Positions 28,443 through 37,816 of a stretch of 64,000 nt of DNA are shown here, piece by piece (position 1 is the first letter of the stretch; each line of letters begins with the position of its first letter). The stretch spans positions 496,001 through 560,000 of the forward strand of contig NZ_LT160640.1 of NCBI RefSeq assembly GCF_900048895.1, in the 5' to 3' direction. The notes beneath the pieces were generated by a model. It was given only the letters and a program-made list of their open reading frames with translations. It was not told the DNA's origin and did not search any database. This DNA is from Neglectibacter timonensis. GTDB taxonomy: Bacteria > Bacillota > Clostridia > Oscillospirales > Acutalibacteraceae. Position numbers and translations under genes: made by a program.

Positions 28443-29038
28443 CTGTTGATTCCCTCACTTCCGTATCCCGTGGGAGCTATTGCCTGATGGTTGAGAAAGT
28501 CCACCAGAATGTTATTGGCCAGGAAAGAAGGGGAAGAGCCGTTGAGAATGAAATCAGCTCGCCACTTGGTGGGCTCAATAAACTGCTCGTGGCGGTAACG
28601 AACCATATCGAGGTAGACCTCGGAGATTTCATCGAAGGAAAGTCCCCGTTCTGCCATATTCCTGCGTAGGCGCCGCACAATGCGTTCGTCAGCCTGGCAG
28701 TCGATAAAAAGCTTGAGGTCAAGCATTTCATAGAGCCAATCATACCAAAGAGCAAAGAGCCCTTCCACCAAGATAAAATCATATTGTCCGTCGCGAGCGG
28801 CTTCCAAATCCCGGCGGAGTTGTTCATGATGAATGGTTTCGGGGCAGTTGTCATCCAAGTAGATTTTCCCCGAAACAGGTGCTTTGGCTTTCGGGCGGAT
28901 TTCCTTTGATTTAAAATAACTGTCCATGTGGAATACCATGATGCGGTATGTCTGCAGCTGTTTTTCAAGGTAGGCAGAGAAGGTGGATTTCCCGCTGGCG
29001 GTTCCGCCGCCGATTCCTATGAGATAAGGCCTTTTCAT
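28439..29038 (-). CDS. Uridine kinase-like P-loop nucleoside/pantothenate kinase family protein
   Basis: 199 residues. Walker A GGGTASGKSTF is at about 10-20, followed by the MDSYF motif (catalytic Asp) near 37 and the Walker B-like FILVEGLFALW. These are the uridine kinase/phosphoribulokinase family marks. The protein is shorter than Udk (about 210) and lacks a recognisable nucleoside specificity loop, so the phosphorylated substrate is open. AGGAGGAAG precedes the ATG. First gene of a two-gene unit with the GNAT gene. Confidence 0.75.
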   Translation of the reverse strand: MKRPYLIGIGGGTASGKSTFSAYLEKQLQTYRIMVFHMDSYFKSKEIRPKAKAPVSGKIYLDDNCPETIHHEQLRRDLEAARDGQYDFILVEGLFALWYDWLYEMLDLKLFIDCQADERIVRRLRRNMAERGLSFDEISEVYLDMVRYRHEQFIEPTKWRADFILNGSSPSFLANNILVDFLNHQAIAPTGYGSEGINR

Positions 29039-29215
29039 AAACGTTTTCTTCCTCCTGGCAGGTGAAAATCTGCTTCTGCTTTGGATTTGTTCTTCCGGAT
29101 ATCACTGCGAAATCAATTTTATCCAACGCTCGCAATTCGCATGTCAGCGCTTTATGCTGGTAATCATCTCTCTTAGACTGGCTTTCTATGACAGATGAGA
29201 GCAGCGCTCATGAGA

Positions 29216-30952
29216 TCAAAGAAAGGGATCCCGAACCGCAGGCAAAGCATTCTCCTTTGTGGAGGCGGTTTGTTCTTCGGTACTCTGTGGTGCGGCGGGA
29301 ACATTCTCTTTTTCCGGATTCGAAACGCTTGGAGAGCCGGAAATACCACCGTTGTACAGCGGATCGGCAGTGGGGATAGGCGCAGCTTTTTTTACCACCT
29401 GGGGGAACTGGACGGTGACGATAAACAGATCGCCGTCCGTGCGGACAAAGAACTTGCCGCCGCAGGCTTCGGTAAAGCTCTTGGCAATGGATAGACCAAG
29501 ACCGCTGCCTTCCGTGGTTCGATTCTGATCTCCGCGGACAAACCTGGCGGTGAGGTCATCACTGTTCATGGTGATTTCGTTGCGGGAGATATTCCGGATA
29601 CTCACCTGCGCCATGCCGTTCTGCGCCGTGAGAGAAACATAGGCGCGGGATCCCTCCAGCGAATACTGCGCGCAGTTGCGAATCAAATTTTGAAAAACCC
29701 GGTAGAGGCGCTGTCCATCAGCATGCACCAGAATTGGAGCTTCCGGAATTTCTACCCGCCATGTCAGCTGAGAGGCGCGCAGCGTTTCGTCCATTTCTCC
29801 AAAGGTCTGCTGAAGCAGTTTTCCAATATCCAAGTCCTCCAGATTCAGGGTGATATTACCCGTAGCTGCTTTGGAAACCTCGAAGACGTCTTGTACAATG
29901 TGGCTAAGCCGGTCAGCCTTGTGTGAGATGGTGCTGATATAATCCATCACATGGGGCGGCAGGTCCGGTTCCTTTTTTAACAGGTCGATATAGCTGATGA
30001 TGGAGGTCAACGGGGTTTTGATGTCATGTGATACGTTGGTGATCAGCTCGACTTTGGTCCGGTCGGCTTTAGTCCCTTCTTCTACCGCCTTTTGAATCCC
30101 AGTACGGATCATGTTCAGCTGCATCGCGCAATCATAGAGGTTGGAGGTGGGGGGAACATGGTTTACTGCATTCAGATTGCCCCCGTACATTTCTGCGATT
30201 TGAGCCATTAAGACATTCCAATCTTTCAGATCGCGTTTAAGCGCCAGCGTATACCATAAAATGGTGCCAACGATCCCTACGACGGCAAATAGAACCACTG
30301 CGGAGGCCAGAAAACCCTTTATCGGCCCCCAATAAGCCCGGGAAAGGGTAAATAACGCGATTGCCGACACTCCACCGACCCCAAGAATTACGGCCAGGGA
30401 AGAAAGCAGCCGTCTCATACTGCGCTGTTCAAAGCTTGTCATTTCCCTATAGCTGTTCAATGCGACCAGCAGAGAGTGAATGATGTTATGACGAAAAAAA
30501 CGCTTGTTGTGCCCGATATCCAGGCAAAGGAAATAAAGCAGCAGCACTATGGCTACGACAAAGGCGGGACCGGATAATCCCCCGCCCAACATCAGGCAGA
30601 ACATCAAAGTCAAACAGATGAACAGGAATTTCAGTTCAACCCATACTCTGGATAGTCCCTGGGCAATAAACGCTTCAAACTGCCGTCTGTCCTTCCGGAA
30701 TACAAAGACAAACACCACCGCTGCTGCGAACAGTGAACAGGCGCATACAATGGGAACCAGAAGCGGATAGGGCAGTTCCTTGTAACGTTCTAAATAGACC
30801 AAGATGTCGCTGATATTTTCCGCCATACCAGGATCCAGGATGACAAACAAAAGATAGACAATTCCCAGGGTGACGCTGCAGAGCACCAAAATCATGCAGA
30901 ACCAGGAAACCAACCCTTTGAACATATCAGTGTTTTTCGATTTTGTAGCCAA
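29216..30952 (-). CDS. Sensor histidine kinase
   Basis: 578 residues. The N-terminal half has five to six hydrophobic helices without a large extracellular domain, suggesting sensing in or at the membrane. HisKA carries the phospho-acceptor in NVSHDIKTPLTS (His309), and the HATPase domain shows the N-box RNCAQYS and the G-box GSGLGLSIAKSF. A proline/serine-rich tail of about 50 residues follows. The TTG at 30952 has AAGGTGG at a good distance and overlaps the regulator gene by 26 bases; ATG 30925, one base after the regulator stop, is the alternative. Confidence 0.88.
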   Translation of the reverse strand: MATKSKNTDMFKGLVSWFCMILVLCSVTLGIVYLLFVILDPGMAENISDILVYLERYKELPYPLLVPIVCACSLFAAAVVFVFVFRKDRRQFEAFIAQGLSRVWVELKFLFICLTLMFCLMLGGGLSGPAFVVAIVLLLYFLCLDIGHNKRFFRHNIIHSLLVALNSYREMTSFEQRSMRRLLSSLAVILGVGGVSAIALFTLSRAYWGPIKGFLASAVVLFAVVGIVGTILWYTLALKRDLKDWNVLMAQIAEMYGGNLNAVNHVPPTSNLYDCAMQLNMIRTGIQKAVEEGTKADRTKVELITNVSHDIKTPLTSIISYIDLLKKEPDLPPHVMDYISTISHKADRLSHIVQDVFEVSKAATGNITLNLEDLDIGKLLQQTFGEMDETLRASQLTWRVEIPEAPILVHADGQRLYRVFQNLIRNCAQYSLEGSRAYVSLTAQNGMAQVSIRNISRNEITMNSDDLTARFVRGDQNRTTEGSGLGLSIAKSFTEACGGKFFVRTDGDLFIVTVQFPQVVKKAAPIPTADPLYNGGISGSPSVSNPEKENVPAAPQSTEEQTASTKENALPAVRDPFL

Positions 30953-31634
30953 TGCCCCACACCACCTTCAGATATTCCGGTTCTCCTGGGTTGATTTCGA
31001 TTTTTTCCCGGATACGCCGGATGTGCACCATTACGGTATTTTCGGTAGAATACGCAGACTCGTTCCAAATTTTACTGTAGATTTCTTCCGCCGGGAAAAT
31101 TCTGCCGGGGTTCCGCATTAAAAGCTCCACAATCTTAGTCTCTGTAGCAGTCAGCTTCACGGGTTCGCCATCTGCATAAAGGACATGTTCATCCAGATTG
31201 AAGCACAGCCGTCCGTTGACAATGGTGTTTTCACCGTTTGAGTTGATGTCGCCGAGGCTGGTGTAGCGCCGCAGTTGAGATTTTACCCGGGCCGTAAGCT
31301 CCATCGGATTGAAGGGCTTTGTGACGTAGTCGTCCGCTCCCATGGAAAGGCCGATGACTTTATCACTGTTTTCGCTTTTAGCTGAGAGCACGATGATGGG
31401 AAGATTTTTTTTCTCCCTGATTTTCATAATGGCGGAAAGCCCATCCAGCTTCGGCATCATGACGTCGATGATGATCAGATGAATCTCTTTTGTCATTGCG
31501 ATATCGAGAGCTTCCATGCCATCGTACGCCTTAAAGACGTTATATCCTTCACTCTCTAAATTTAAGGCGATTGCCCGGACAATTTCCCTGTCATCGTCCA
31601 CTACCAGAATAGTCTTTTTGTCTGTCGTATCCAT
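30927..31634 (-). CDS. OmpR/PhoB-family response regulator
   Basis: 235 residues. Receiver domain with acidic pocket Asp13-Asp15, phospho-acceptor Asp57 (IIIDVMMP), Ser84 and Lys106 (TKPF). The C-terminal winged helix (ETKIVELLMRNPGRIF, then TENTVMVHIRRIREKIE) binds DNA. GGAGGGAATTTT precedes the ATG at 31634; an upstream in-frame start is unsupported. Forms a two-component system with the overlapping kinase gene; layout and the multi-helix kinase recall VanRS-like and cell-envelope-stress systems. Targets are unknown. Confidence 0.93.
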   Translation of the reverse strand: MDTTDKKTILVVDDDREIVRAIALNLESEGYNVFKAYDGMEALDIAMTKEIHLIIIDVMMPKLDGLSAIMKIREKKNLPIIVLSAKSENSDKVIGLSMGADDYVTKPFNPMELTARVKSQLRRYTSLGDINSNGENTIVNGRLCFNLDEHVLYADGEPVKLTATETKIVELLMRNPGRIFPAEEIYSKIWNESAYSTENTVMVHIRRIREKIEINPGEPEYLKVVWGIGYKIEKH

Positions 31635-31804
31635 AAAATTCCCTCCTATACAGCAAAAGGATACGCCTGTATCCTTAAAAACTGTGAAATGAATTCTTAA
31701 GAAAATCATACATTATTTTATAGGCTAAAGCAATCGATATTTTGTGCTAACCATGGGAAAGAAATCATATCAGTGAATGAATCCATGGAAAGGACAGGTG
31801 CGGT

Positions 31805-32629
31805 ATGATGGAACGTTGGAGAAGCCTTTTGAAAAGGCATCGGGCGGTTTTATTCTCTTTAGCTGTAGTATTGGCGGTTGCAGGCCTGCTGACACTGTCT
31901 ACGGTTAAAAATGGAGGGGCAGTGTTGACTGCAGCAGAAGTCACAAACTGGGGACTGAGCTTTCAAGAAGAAGGAAAACCTCCAGTGGGGAATGCTACTG
32001 CTGAGTATCTTCAACAGTATGATTCCCTGTATTGCGTACCCACGGAAGAAAAGGTGCTGTATCTGACCTTTGATGCGGGTTTTGAAAATGGCAATACAGG
32101 GAAAATTCTAGATGCACTAAAAAAGCATCAGGTGAAAGCCACGTTTTTTCTGGTTGGCAATTATTTTGAAACACAACCCGATCTGGTGAAAAGAATGGTA
32201 GAGGAAGGGCATACGGTAGGAAATCATACCTACAGCCATCCTGATATGTCGAAAATTGCAGATAAAGCCAGCTTTCAGGCAGAACTGCAGAAAAATGAAG
32301 AGTTGTACCAAAATATCACAGGGCAGGAAATGAAAAAAATTTACCGGCCCCCACAGGGAAAATTTTGTCAAAGTAATTTGGAAATGGCAAAATCATTGGG
32401 ATACGAAACGGTTTTTTGGAGCCTCGCTTATGTTGACTGGTATGAAAACCAACAGCCCACCAAAGAAGAGGCGTTTGGAAAGCTTCTGCCCAGAGTGCAT
32501 CCCGGCGCAGTAGTGCTGCTTCATAGCACCTCTCAGACCAACGGAGAAATTCTTGACGAACTGTTGACGAAATGGGAAGAAATGGGTTATACCTTCGGTG
32601 ATTTGGAAGCCTGCCTTGGGATAGAATAG
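31805..32629 (+). CDS. Polysaccharide deacetylase, PdaA-like
   Basis: 274 residues with an N-terminal membrane anchor (residues about 14-32), so the catalytic domain is outside the membrane. The NodB domain has motif 1 LTFDAGFENGNT, motif 2 GNHTYSHPDM (metal-binding His), motif 3 YRPPQGKF, and motif 5 LLHS. Motif 1 resembles PdaA, which makes muramic delta-lactam in the spore cortex, more than chitin-type enzymes; the usual second Asp of TFDD is Ala here, as in the PdaA branch (TFDNG). A role in spore cortex maturation is inferred. Confidence 0.8.
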   Translation: MMERWRSLLKRHRAVLFSLAVVLAVAGLLTLSTVKNGGAVLTAAEVTNWGLSFQEEGKPPVGNATAEYLQQYDSLYCVPTEEKVLYLTFDAGFENGNTGKILDALKKHQVKATFFLVGNYFETQPDLVKRMVEEGHTVGNHTYSHPDMSKIADKASFQAELQKNEELYQNITGQEMKKIYRPPQGKFCQSNLEMAKSLGYETVFWSLAYVDWYENQQPTKEEAFGKLLPRVHPGAVVLLHSTSQTNGEILDELLTKWEEMGYTFGDLEACLGIE

Positions 32630-32741
32630 TAAGGAATATTTCAAATAATAATTCTTTTGAGGAAATAACATAGGCTTAATTCCCTGTAAAATGAGTAAAA
32701 ATGAAAATGTTGGAATAAATTAAAAAAAGGAATTAAAAAGT

Positions 32742-33236
32742 ATGGAAGGTATCGTTCAATCTCTCGTTGACTTTTTCAGTAATACGATCCCGGCAGAGCT
32801 TACGGTGTTCACGCTTTCCCTGATGCCGATCATTGAACTCCGGGGCGGTATACTGGCGGCAAAGCTGCTGGATTTAAACATGTGGAGGGCATTTTTCATC
32901 TGTCTTGTGGGAACAATTTTGCCTACGCCGTTTATTCTTCTGTTTATCAATAAGATCTTCGATTGGATGCGCAATACCCGCTTTGTCAAACTGGTTAACC
33001 GTTTGGAAGCTAAGGGAAGAAGCAAATTTGATAAAATTAATCGATACAAAACTTTGGGCCTGCTAATTTTTGTCGCAATTCCGCTGCCGGGGACCGGCGC
33101 CTGGACCGGTTCCCTTGCGGCGGCTTTGATGAAGATGGATTTCAAATCCGCCATGATTTCAGTGGCAGGAGGAACCTTGGTAGCAGATATTATCATGTGT
33201 TTGCTTTCTTACGGTGTGTTGGGGATGGTGCTGTGA
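32742..33236 (+). CDS. COG2426-family small multi-drug export protein
   Basis: 164 residues with four to five hydrophobic segments. The family signature is visible: LMPIIELRGGI near residues 27-37, and AIPLPGTGAWTG in the second half. The family is annotated as small multidrug export proteins, but transport has not been well shown, so the function is open; it shares the P.PG.GA-type motif with SNARE-like/DedA membrane proteins. Its stop overlaps the GTG of the next gene (GTGA), so it is coupled with the two flavoprotein genes. Confidence 0.75.
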   Translation: MEGIVQSLVDFFSNTIPAELTVFTLSLMPIIELRGGILAAKLLDLNMWRAFFICLVGTILPTPFILLFINKIFDWMRNTRFVKLVNRLEAKGRSKFDKINRYKTLGLLIFVAIPLPGTGAWTGSLAAALMKMDFKSAMISVAGGTLVADIIMCLLSYGVLGMVL

Positions 33237-34537
33237 AAGCGGATTATGATATTGCGGTGGTGGGAGGCGGAGCTGCCGGACTGATGGCTGCGCGGAGCGC
33301 TGCGATCACTCAGCAGAGGGGAGGACGGCGGACCTCTGTTGTTCTGTTGGAAGGCAATCCAAAGTTTGGGAAGAAACTGCTGGCCACCGGAAACGGACGT
33401 TGCAATCTCTCGAACTTGGAGCTTTCGATTGGGCATTATCATGGCGACAGGGAATTGGCTGCGGCGGTCATCGAAAAATTCCCTACGCAACGGATTATAG
33501 ATGAATTTGAGAAAATGGGGCTTCTTTGCCGGGCCGATCAGGAAGGGCGGTTGTACCCAAATAATTTGCAGGCCGCTGCCGTGCTGCAGGCCCTGCGCTT
33601 CTCCTGTGAAGAGGCTCAGGTGCAGTGTGTCTGCGGCTTTTTGGTGTCTTCCATCACCAAAGAGGAAAAAGAATTTGTTCTGGTCTCTGATAGCGGAGAG
33701 AGAGTAAGGGCAGGAAGGTGTATTCTGGCCAGCGGAGGGATGGCGTCCCCACGGCATTCCTGCAGTCAAAACGGATATACGCTAGCTCGAGAGTTGGGGC
33801 ACAGTATTGTGAAATGCCTGCCGGTTTTGGTTCCTGTGAAAAGCAGCAGCAAGCTTTTAAAGCCGTTGAAGGGAATGCGGAGCAAAGTATATGCGGCTTT
33901 GCTGGCTGATGGGAAAAAAGTAGCAGGAGAAAGCGGCGAAGTGATCTTCAATGAAGGCGCGCTTTCTGGCATCTGCATTTTTAACCTGTCTTCTCTGGTT
34001 GGAGAATGGCAGCGCACCGGCAAATTACAGGATAAGGCCGTAAAAAAGCTGGAAATTTCTTTGGATTTTGCAGAAAATTATTCCTGGGAAGAATTGCTGC
34101 ATTATCTCCGGCAGATAAAGACCAGGCATTCTAGCCTGCCTGGGGGAGAACTCTTTTCTGGCCTTCTGAATTTAAAAGTCGGACAGGAGTTGGCGAAGAG
34201 CTTTGGCATAGACAGACAGCGTCCTGTTGCTGGGATAACAGACGCGGAGTTGAAAAAAATGACAGCCGGTATTAAATCTCAAAAATTTGAAGTCTCAGGC
34301 CTCTCGTCTTTTGAAAATGCTCAGGTCACTTCCGGGGGGATCCCATTGTCAGAAGTGACCGTACAGACCATGGAATCTAAAATCTGTTCCGGGCTGTACA
34401 TGGCAGGAGAACTGCTGCACGTCAATGGAGATTGCGGCGGATATAATCTTCACTGGGCGTGGGCTACGGGCCTTTGCGCAGGGAGCAGCGCCGCTAAGTC
34501 TGGTTGTGAAGGATTGGGGGAGAGAAAACAATGCTGA
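33233..34537 (+). CDS. FAD-dependent oxidoreductase, HI0933/YhiN family
   Basis: 434 residues from GTG 33233, which overlaps the previous stop codon. The dinucleotide-binding motif is AVVGGGAAGLMAA near residues 8-20, followed by the family signature FGKKLLATGNGRCNLSN near 48-64, and the C-terminal motif GELLHVNGDCGGYNLHWAWATG. Members are annotated as aminoacetone oxidase-like or simply NAD(P)/FAD-dependent oxidoreductases; no reaction is established for most. It overlaps the next flavoprotein gene by 7 bases. Confidence 0.85.
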   Translation: MKADYDIAVVGGGAAGLMAARSAAITQQRGGRRTSVVLLEGNPKFGKKLLATGNGRCNLSNLELSIGHYHGDRELAAAVIEKFPTQRIIDEFEKMGLLCRADQEGRLYPNNLQAAAVLQALRFSCEEAQVQCVCGFLVSSITKEEKEFVLVSDSGERVRAGRCILASGGMASPRHSCSQNGYTLARELGHSIVKCLPVLVPVKSSSKLLKPLKGMRSKVYAALLADGKKVAGESGEVIFNEGALSGICIFNLSSLVGEWQRTGKLQDKAVKKLEISLDFAENYSWEELLHYLRQIKTRHSSLPGGELFSGLLNLKVGQELAKSFGIDRQRPVAGITDAELKKMTAGIKSQKFEVSGLSSFENAQVTSGGIPLSEVTVQTMESKICSGLYMAGELLHVNGDCGGYNLHWAWATGLCAGSSAAKSGCEGLGERKQC

Positions 34538-36129
34538 GAATTTCTGGCCTGCACCTTCCTCTGGATTTCAAAGAGATAGAGTTGAGGCGAGCGGCGGCGA
34601 AACGGCTTCGTCTTTCAGAGACAGAAGTGAGGGAAGTCGGGCTTTTCAAAAAATCAGTGGATGCCCGGAAAAAGGACAATATTGTATTTGTCTGTACGGC
34701 AGATATCACCTTGGACGGGAATGAGGAAAAATTGCTGCGCCGTATCAATGACAACGGGATCCAAAAGGTGCAGCAATATCGTTATGAACTGCCGAAGCCT
34801 GTATCTCTTTCCCAAAGACCGGTGGTGATCGGCTTTGGACCTGCCGGAATGTTTGCCGCGCTGATTCTGGCTCAATGCGGTGCGCGGCCCATCGTTCTGG
34901 AGCGCGGCGAATCTGTAGAAATGCGAAAGAAAACGGTAGAAGATTTTTGGACTTCGCGCAGGTTGAATCCCAAATCCAATGTGCAGTTTGGAGAGGGCGG
35001 CGCTGGAACTTTTTCAGACGGCAAACTGACCACTGGCACTGGAGACGTGCGCATTCGGAAAGTGTTGGAAGAGCTGGTCAAAGCGGGGGCGCCGGAAGAA
35101 ATCCTTTATGAGGCAAAACCGCATGTGGGAACAGACAAGCTGCCTGGCACTGTGAAGAACATCAGAGAGCAGATCCGCTCCTTGGGCGGAGAGGTATACT
35201 TTGAAACCCTTGTCAGCAATTTCTTTTTTCGTGATGGAAAATTGGAAGCTCTGGAAGTTGTAGGAAAGGATGGAAAAAGAAAGCGTCTGGAGTGCAGCCA
35301 GGCCATCCTGGCGATCGGACACAGCTCTCGAGATACCTTTGAAAGGTTATCCTCTTTAGCAGTGCCGATGCAGCCGAAAGCATTTTCAGTCGGAGCGCGT
35401 ATTGAACACCCTGCGGAGCTGATAAACCGGTCTCAATACGGCAGATTTGCAGGGCATCCTGCTCTTGGAGCTGCTGATTATAAGTTAAACAGGCATTTGG
35501 AAAACGGCCGAGGTGTCTACACCTTCTGTATGTGTCCGGGCGGAACTGTGACCGGGGCAGCCTCCGAACCGGGAGGCGTGGTAACCAATGGCATGAGCTC
35601 CTGGGCCAGAGATGGAAGGAACAGCAACGCCGCGGTGCTTGTGGGAGTGACTCCAGACGACTTTCAGGAAGAAGGACCTTTGGCAGGGGTGGCGTTTCAG
35701 CGAAAACTGGAACAAGCTGCTTTCCGCCTGGCAGGGGGGAATTACAACGCTCCGGCACAGCGTGTTGCCGACTTTTTGGAGCGAAGGCCGTCAAAGGCTT
35801 TCGGCGGTGTGCTTCCCAGTTATTGTCCAGGGGTCGTTCCGGCCTCTCTGGATGGCTGTCTGCCGGAGTTTGTGACGGATTCTTTGAGACTGGCTATACC
35901 CCAGATGGGAAAATCGCTGCGGGGATTTGACGAAGGGGACGCGGTTCTTACGGCCCCTGAGACGCGCAGTTCTTCTCCTGTGCGGATTTTAAGGGGTGAA
36001 GATATGCAATCACTTTCTTTGAAGGGGCTGTATCCCTGCGGGGAAGGCGCCGGGTATGCAGGGGGAATTGTCTCCGCAGCGGTGGACGGCATCAGATGTG
36101 CTGAGCAGTTGCTTGCGAAAAATCGGTAA
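34531..36129 (+). CDS. FAD-dependent dehydrogenase, COG2509 type
   Basis: 532 residues. A basic N-terminal domain of about 85 residues precedes the FAD-binding motif VVIGFGPAGMFAAL near residues 94-107. The signatures NVQFGEGGAGTFSDGKLTTG and the C-terminal GEGAGYAGGIVSAAVDG are typical of the COG2509 family of predicted FAD-dependent dehydrogenases. No substrate is established. Its overlap with the preceding flavoprotein suggests they work in a common path; both often lie together in clostridia. Confidence 0.85.
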   Translation: MLRISGLHLPLDFKEIELRRAAAKRLRLSETEVREVGLFKKSVDARKKDNIVFVCTADITLDGNEEKLLRRINDNGIQKVQQYRYELPKPVSLSQRPVVIGFGPAGMFAALILAQCGARPIVLERGESVEMRKKTVEDFWTSRRLNPKSNVQFGEGGAGTFSDGKLTTGTGDVRIRKVLEELVKAGAPEEILYEAKPHVGTDKLPGTVKNIREQIRSLGGEVYFETLVSNFFFRDGKLEALEVVGKDGKRKRLECSQAILAIGHSSRDTFERLSSLAVPMQPKAFSVGARIEHPAELINRSQYGRFAGHPALGAADYKLNRHLENGRGVYTFCMCPGGTVTGAASEPGGVVTNGMSSWARDGRNSNAAVLVGVTPDDFQEEGPLAGVAFQRKLEQAAFRLAGGNYNAPAQRVADFLERRPSKAFGGVLPSYCPGVVPASLDGCLPEFVTDSLRLAIPQMGKSLRGFDEGDAVLTAPETRSSSPVRILRGEDMQSLSLKGLYPCGEGAGYAGGIVSAAVDGIRCAEQLLAKNR

Positions 36130-36220
36130 GCCTTGTGGTTTCAACATTCCTGAATAATGGCAAATGAGAGTGAGCCGTGAGAGAATTTTTGTACAGTCCT
36201 CCTGTTTTTTCTGTTTTCAG

Positions 36221-36251
36221 TTGACTGCGACACGATGTCGTCCTTTATACT
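36221..36251 (+). promoter_or_regulatory. MerR-type promoter and operator with a 19-base spacer
   Basis: TTGACT (36221-36226) and TATACT (36246-36251) are separated by 19 bases, longer than the optimal 17. The spacer holds the inverted repeat CGACA-CGA-TGTCG. An overlong spacer containing a dyad is the hallmark of MerR-family regulated promoters, where the activator untwists the DNA. It drives the MerR gene that starts at 36274, so the gene is autoregulated. Confidence 0.8.
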
Positions 36252-36273
36252 ACTGTCAGAAAGGAGACAGCGT

Positions 36274-37275
36274 ATGGAACAGTTTTTAACTGTGAGCCAG
36301 ATCTCAAGGGAGCTGGGCCTCTCGACCAGAATGCTTCGCTATTATGAAAAAATCGGATTGGTCCAGAGTCAAAGAAAAGAGGGATATGCTTACCGTATCT
36401 ATGACGAGGAAGCAGTTGCGCGTCTCAGGCAGATTGTGGTCTTGAGAAAGCTGAGGATTCCTCTAAAGCAGATCGATAGAATTTTTCAGGATCCGCAGGC
36501 CTCCACGGCTCTTGAGATTCTGCAGGAAAATCTTCGAAACCTGGAAGAGGAGACCGCTTCGCTTTCAGCGGTCCGGGAGGTGTTGCAGAAATTTGTAGAA
36601 GCTTTGAAAGAAAGAGCATATCTGCCGGCGCCAACAGTGCTTCTAAAAGACGACAATTTGCAAAAACTGATTCATTCGCTGTCTCCTGTTAAAAATCAAT
36701 TTCAAGAGGAGCGTGTCAGCGACATGGAAAAATTAAATCAGGCAGAAGAAAACTTATCGAAACTGAAAGACGTGCGCATCATTCACATCCCGCCTGCGAC
36801 GGTGGCAGCGGCCCATTTTATCGGAGAAGAGCCGGAGAATCAGGTGGGAAAATGGATTTCGGATTTTGCACGGCAAAGCCGGATTTGGGAGATTTATCCG
36901 CAAGTGAGGTTATTTGGCTTCAACGCACCAAACCCGGTGGATGAAACCGGGTGTCACGGCTATGAGATGTGGCTGACGATTCCGGAAGATATGGAAGTGC
37001 CGGAACCACTGGAAAAGAAAAGATTTGAAGGTGGAGTTTATGCAGCGCATATGATTCGAATGGGCAACTTCTACGAGTGGGCCTGGCTGGACAGATGGGT
37101 TCAGGAAAATGGGGAATACGTCTATCGCGGTTCCGGAAATCCGGAAAATATGTTCGGGTCTTTGGAAGAGCATTTGAATTATTTCACGCTTGTTCAGGAA
37201 ATGCAGGAAGGAGAACCAGAAGTTTTACAGCTGGATCTGCTGATACCTGTAATAAAAAGGAAAACTGAAAAATGA
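36274..37275 (+). CDS. MerR-family regulator with GyrI-like effector domain
   Basis: 333 residues. The N-terminal MerR winged helix (VSQISRELGLSTRMLRYYEK, then IGLVQS) is followed by a dimerising coiled coil (about 75-125) and a C-terminal domain of the GyrI/AraC effector-binding type (residues about 175-330, with WEIYP..RLFGFNAPNP and GNFYEWAW). It resembles BmrR/TipA-like drug-binding regulators. AAAGGAG lies 7 bases before ATG 36274. Expressed from its own 19-base-spacer promoter and closed by a long terminator, so no target gene other than itself is visible nearby. Confidence 0.85.
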   Translation: MEQFLTVSQISRELGLSTRMLRYYEKIGLVQSQRKEGYAYRIYDEEAVARLRQIVVLRKLRIPLKQIDRIFQDPQASTALEILQENLRNLEEETASLSAVREVLQKFVEALKERAYLPAPTVLLKDDNLQKLIHSLSPVKNQFQEERVSDMEKLNQAEENLSKLKDVRIIHIPPATVAAAHFIGEEPENQVGKWISDFARQSRIWEIYPQVRLFGFNAPNPVDETGCHGYEMWLTIPEDMEVPEPLEKKRFEGGVYAAHMIRMGNFYEWAWLDRWVQENGEYVYRGSGNPENMFGSLEEHLNYFTLVQEMQEGEPEVLQLDLLIPVIKRKTEK

Positions 37276-37320
37276 TAGAAGGATGCTGCAAAAATTGTCT
37301 TTTTGCAGCATCCTTCTATC
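37274..37320. terminator. long bidirectional terminator
   Basis: A perfect 21-bp stem (37274-37294 with 37300-37320) around the loop TTGTC. It contains A and T runs serving both directions and overlaps the MerR stop codon. Confidence 0.88.
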
Positions 37321-37378
37321 CAATTGAAACCGTATTTTGGACAGGCCTAGGTTGTTAAATTCATTCTGGTAAGAGCCC

Positions 37379-37693
37379 TTATTCCTCGTTTCCTCCGTGC
37401 CAGAGATGTTCTTTTAAATCAACCCGTCCATCCGGCAGAAAAGTTATTCCTTCCGCTTCCAGCATCTGGCGCTGTATTTCTTTTCCACCGAAGGCCTGAT
37501 CACAACACAGAGTGCCGTCCCGATAGAGCACCCGATGGCAAGGCAGCCCGGCCGGAGCTCTGAACATGGCGGCTCCCACAATGCGGGAAGCTCTGGGACT
37601 TCCTGCCAACATGGCGATTTGCCCATAGGTAGCTACTTTTCCTTTTGGAATTTGACGGACAATTTGATAGACTGCTTCCGGAAAGGTAGACAT
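37379..37693 (-). CDS. MGMT-family protein (single methyltransferase domain)
   Basis: 104 residues, only the C-terminal DNA-binding domain of O6-alkylguanine methyltransferases. It has the HTH (VATYGQIAMLAGSPRASRIVG), with an Arg at the arginine-finger position, and the acceptor-cysteine loop PCHRV near residue 51. Alkyltransferase-like (Atl) proteins of this size usually have Trp or Ala in place of that Cys, so this one may still transfer an alkyl group. It lacks the N-terminal domain of Ogt. Monocistronic. Confidence 0.85.
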   Translation of the reverse strand: MSTFPEAVYQIVRQIPKGKVATYGQIAMLAGSPRASRIVGAAMFRAPAGLPCHRVLYRDGTLCCDQAFGGKEIQRQMLEAEGITFLPDGRVDLKEHLWHGGNEE

Positions 37694-37816
37694 ACTGGCC
37701 CTCTTTTCCTGTTTGTTTTAGTAGATAAAAATAGCTGCTTTCATCTTATCGTTCTCCCGCTGTTTCGTCAAGTAAGAACATAGCAAATAAGTAAACTAAA
37801 AGAAAGGTGATTTTTG

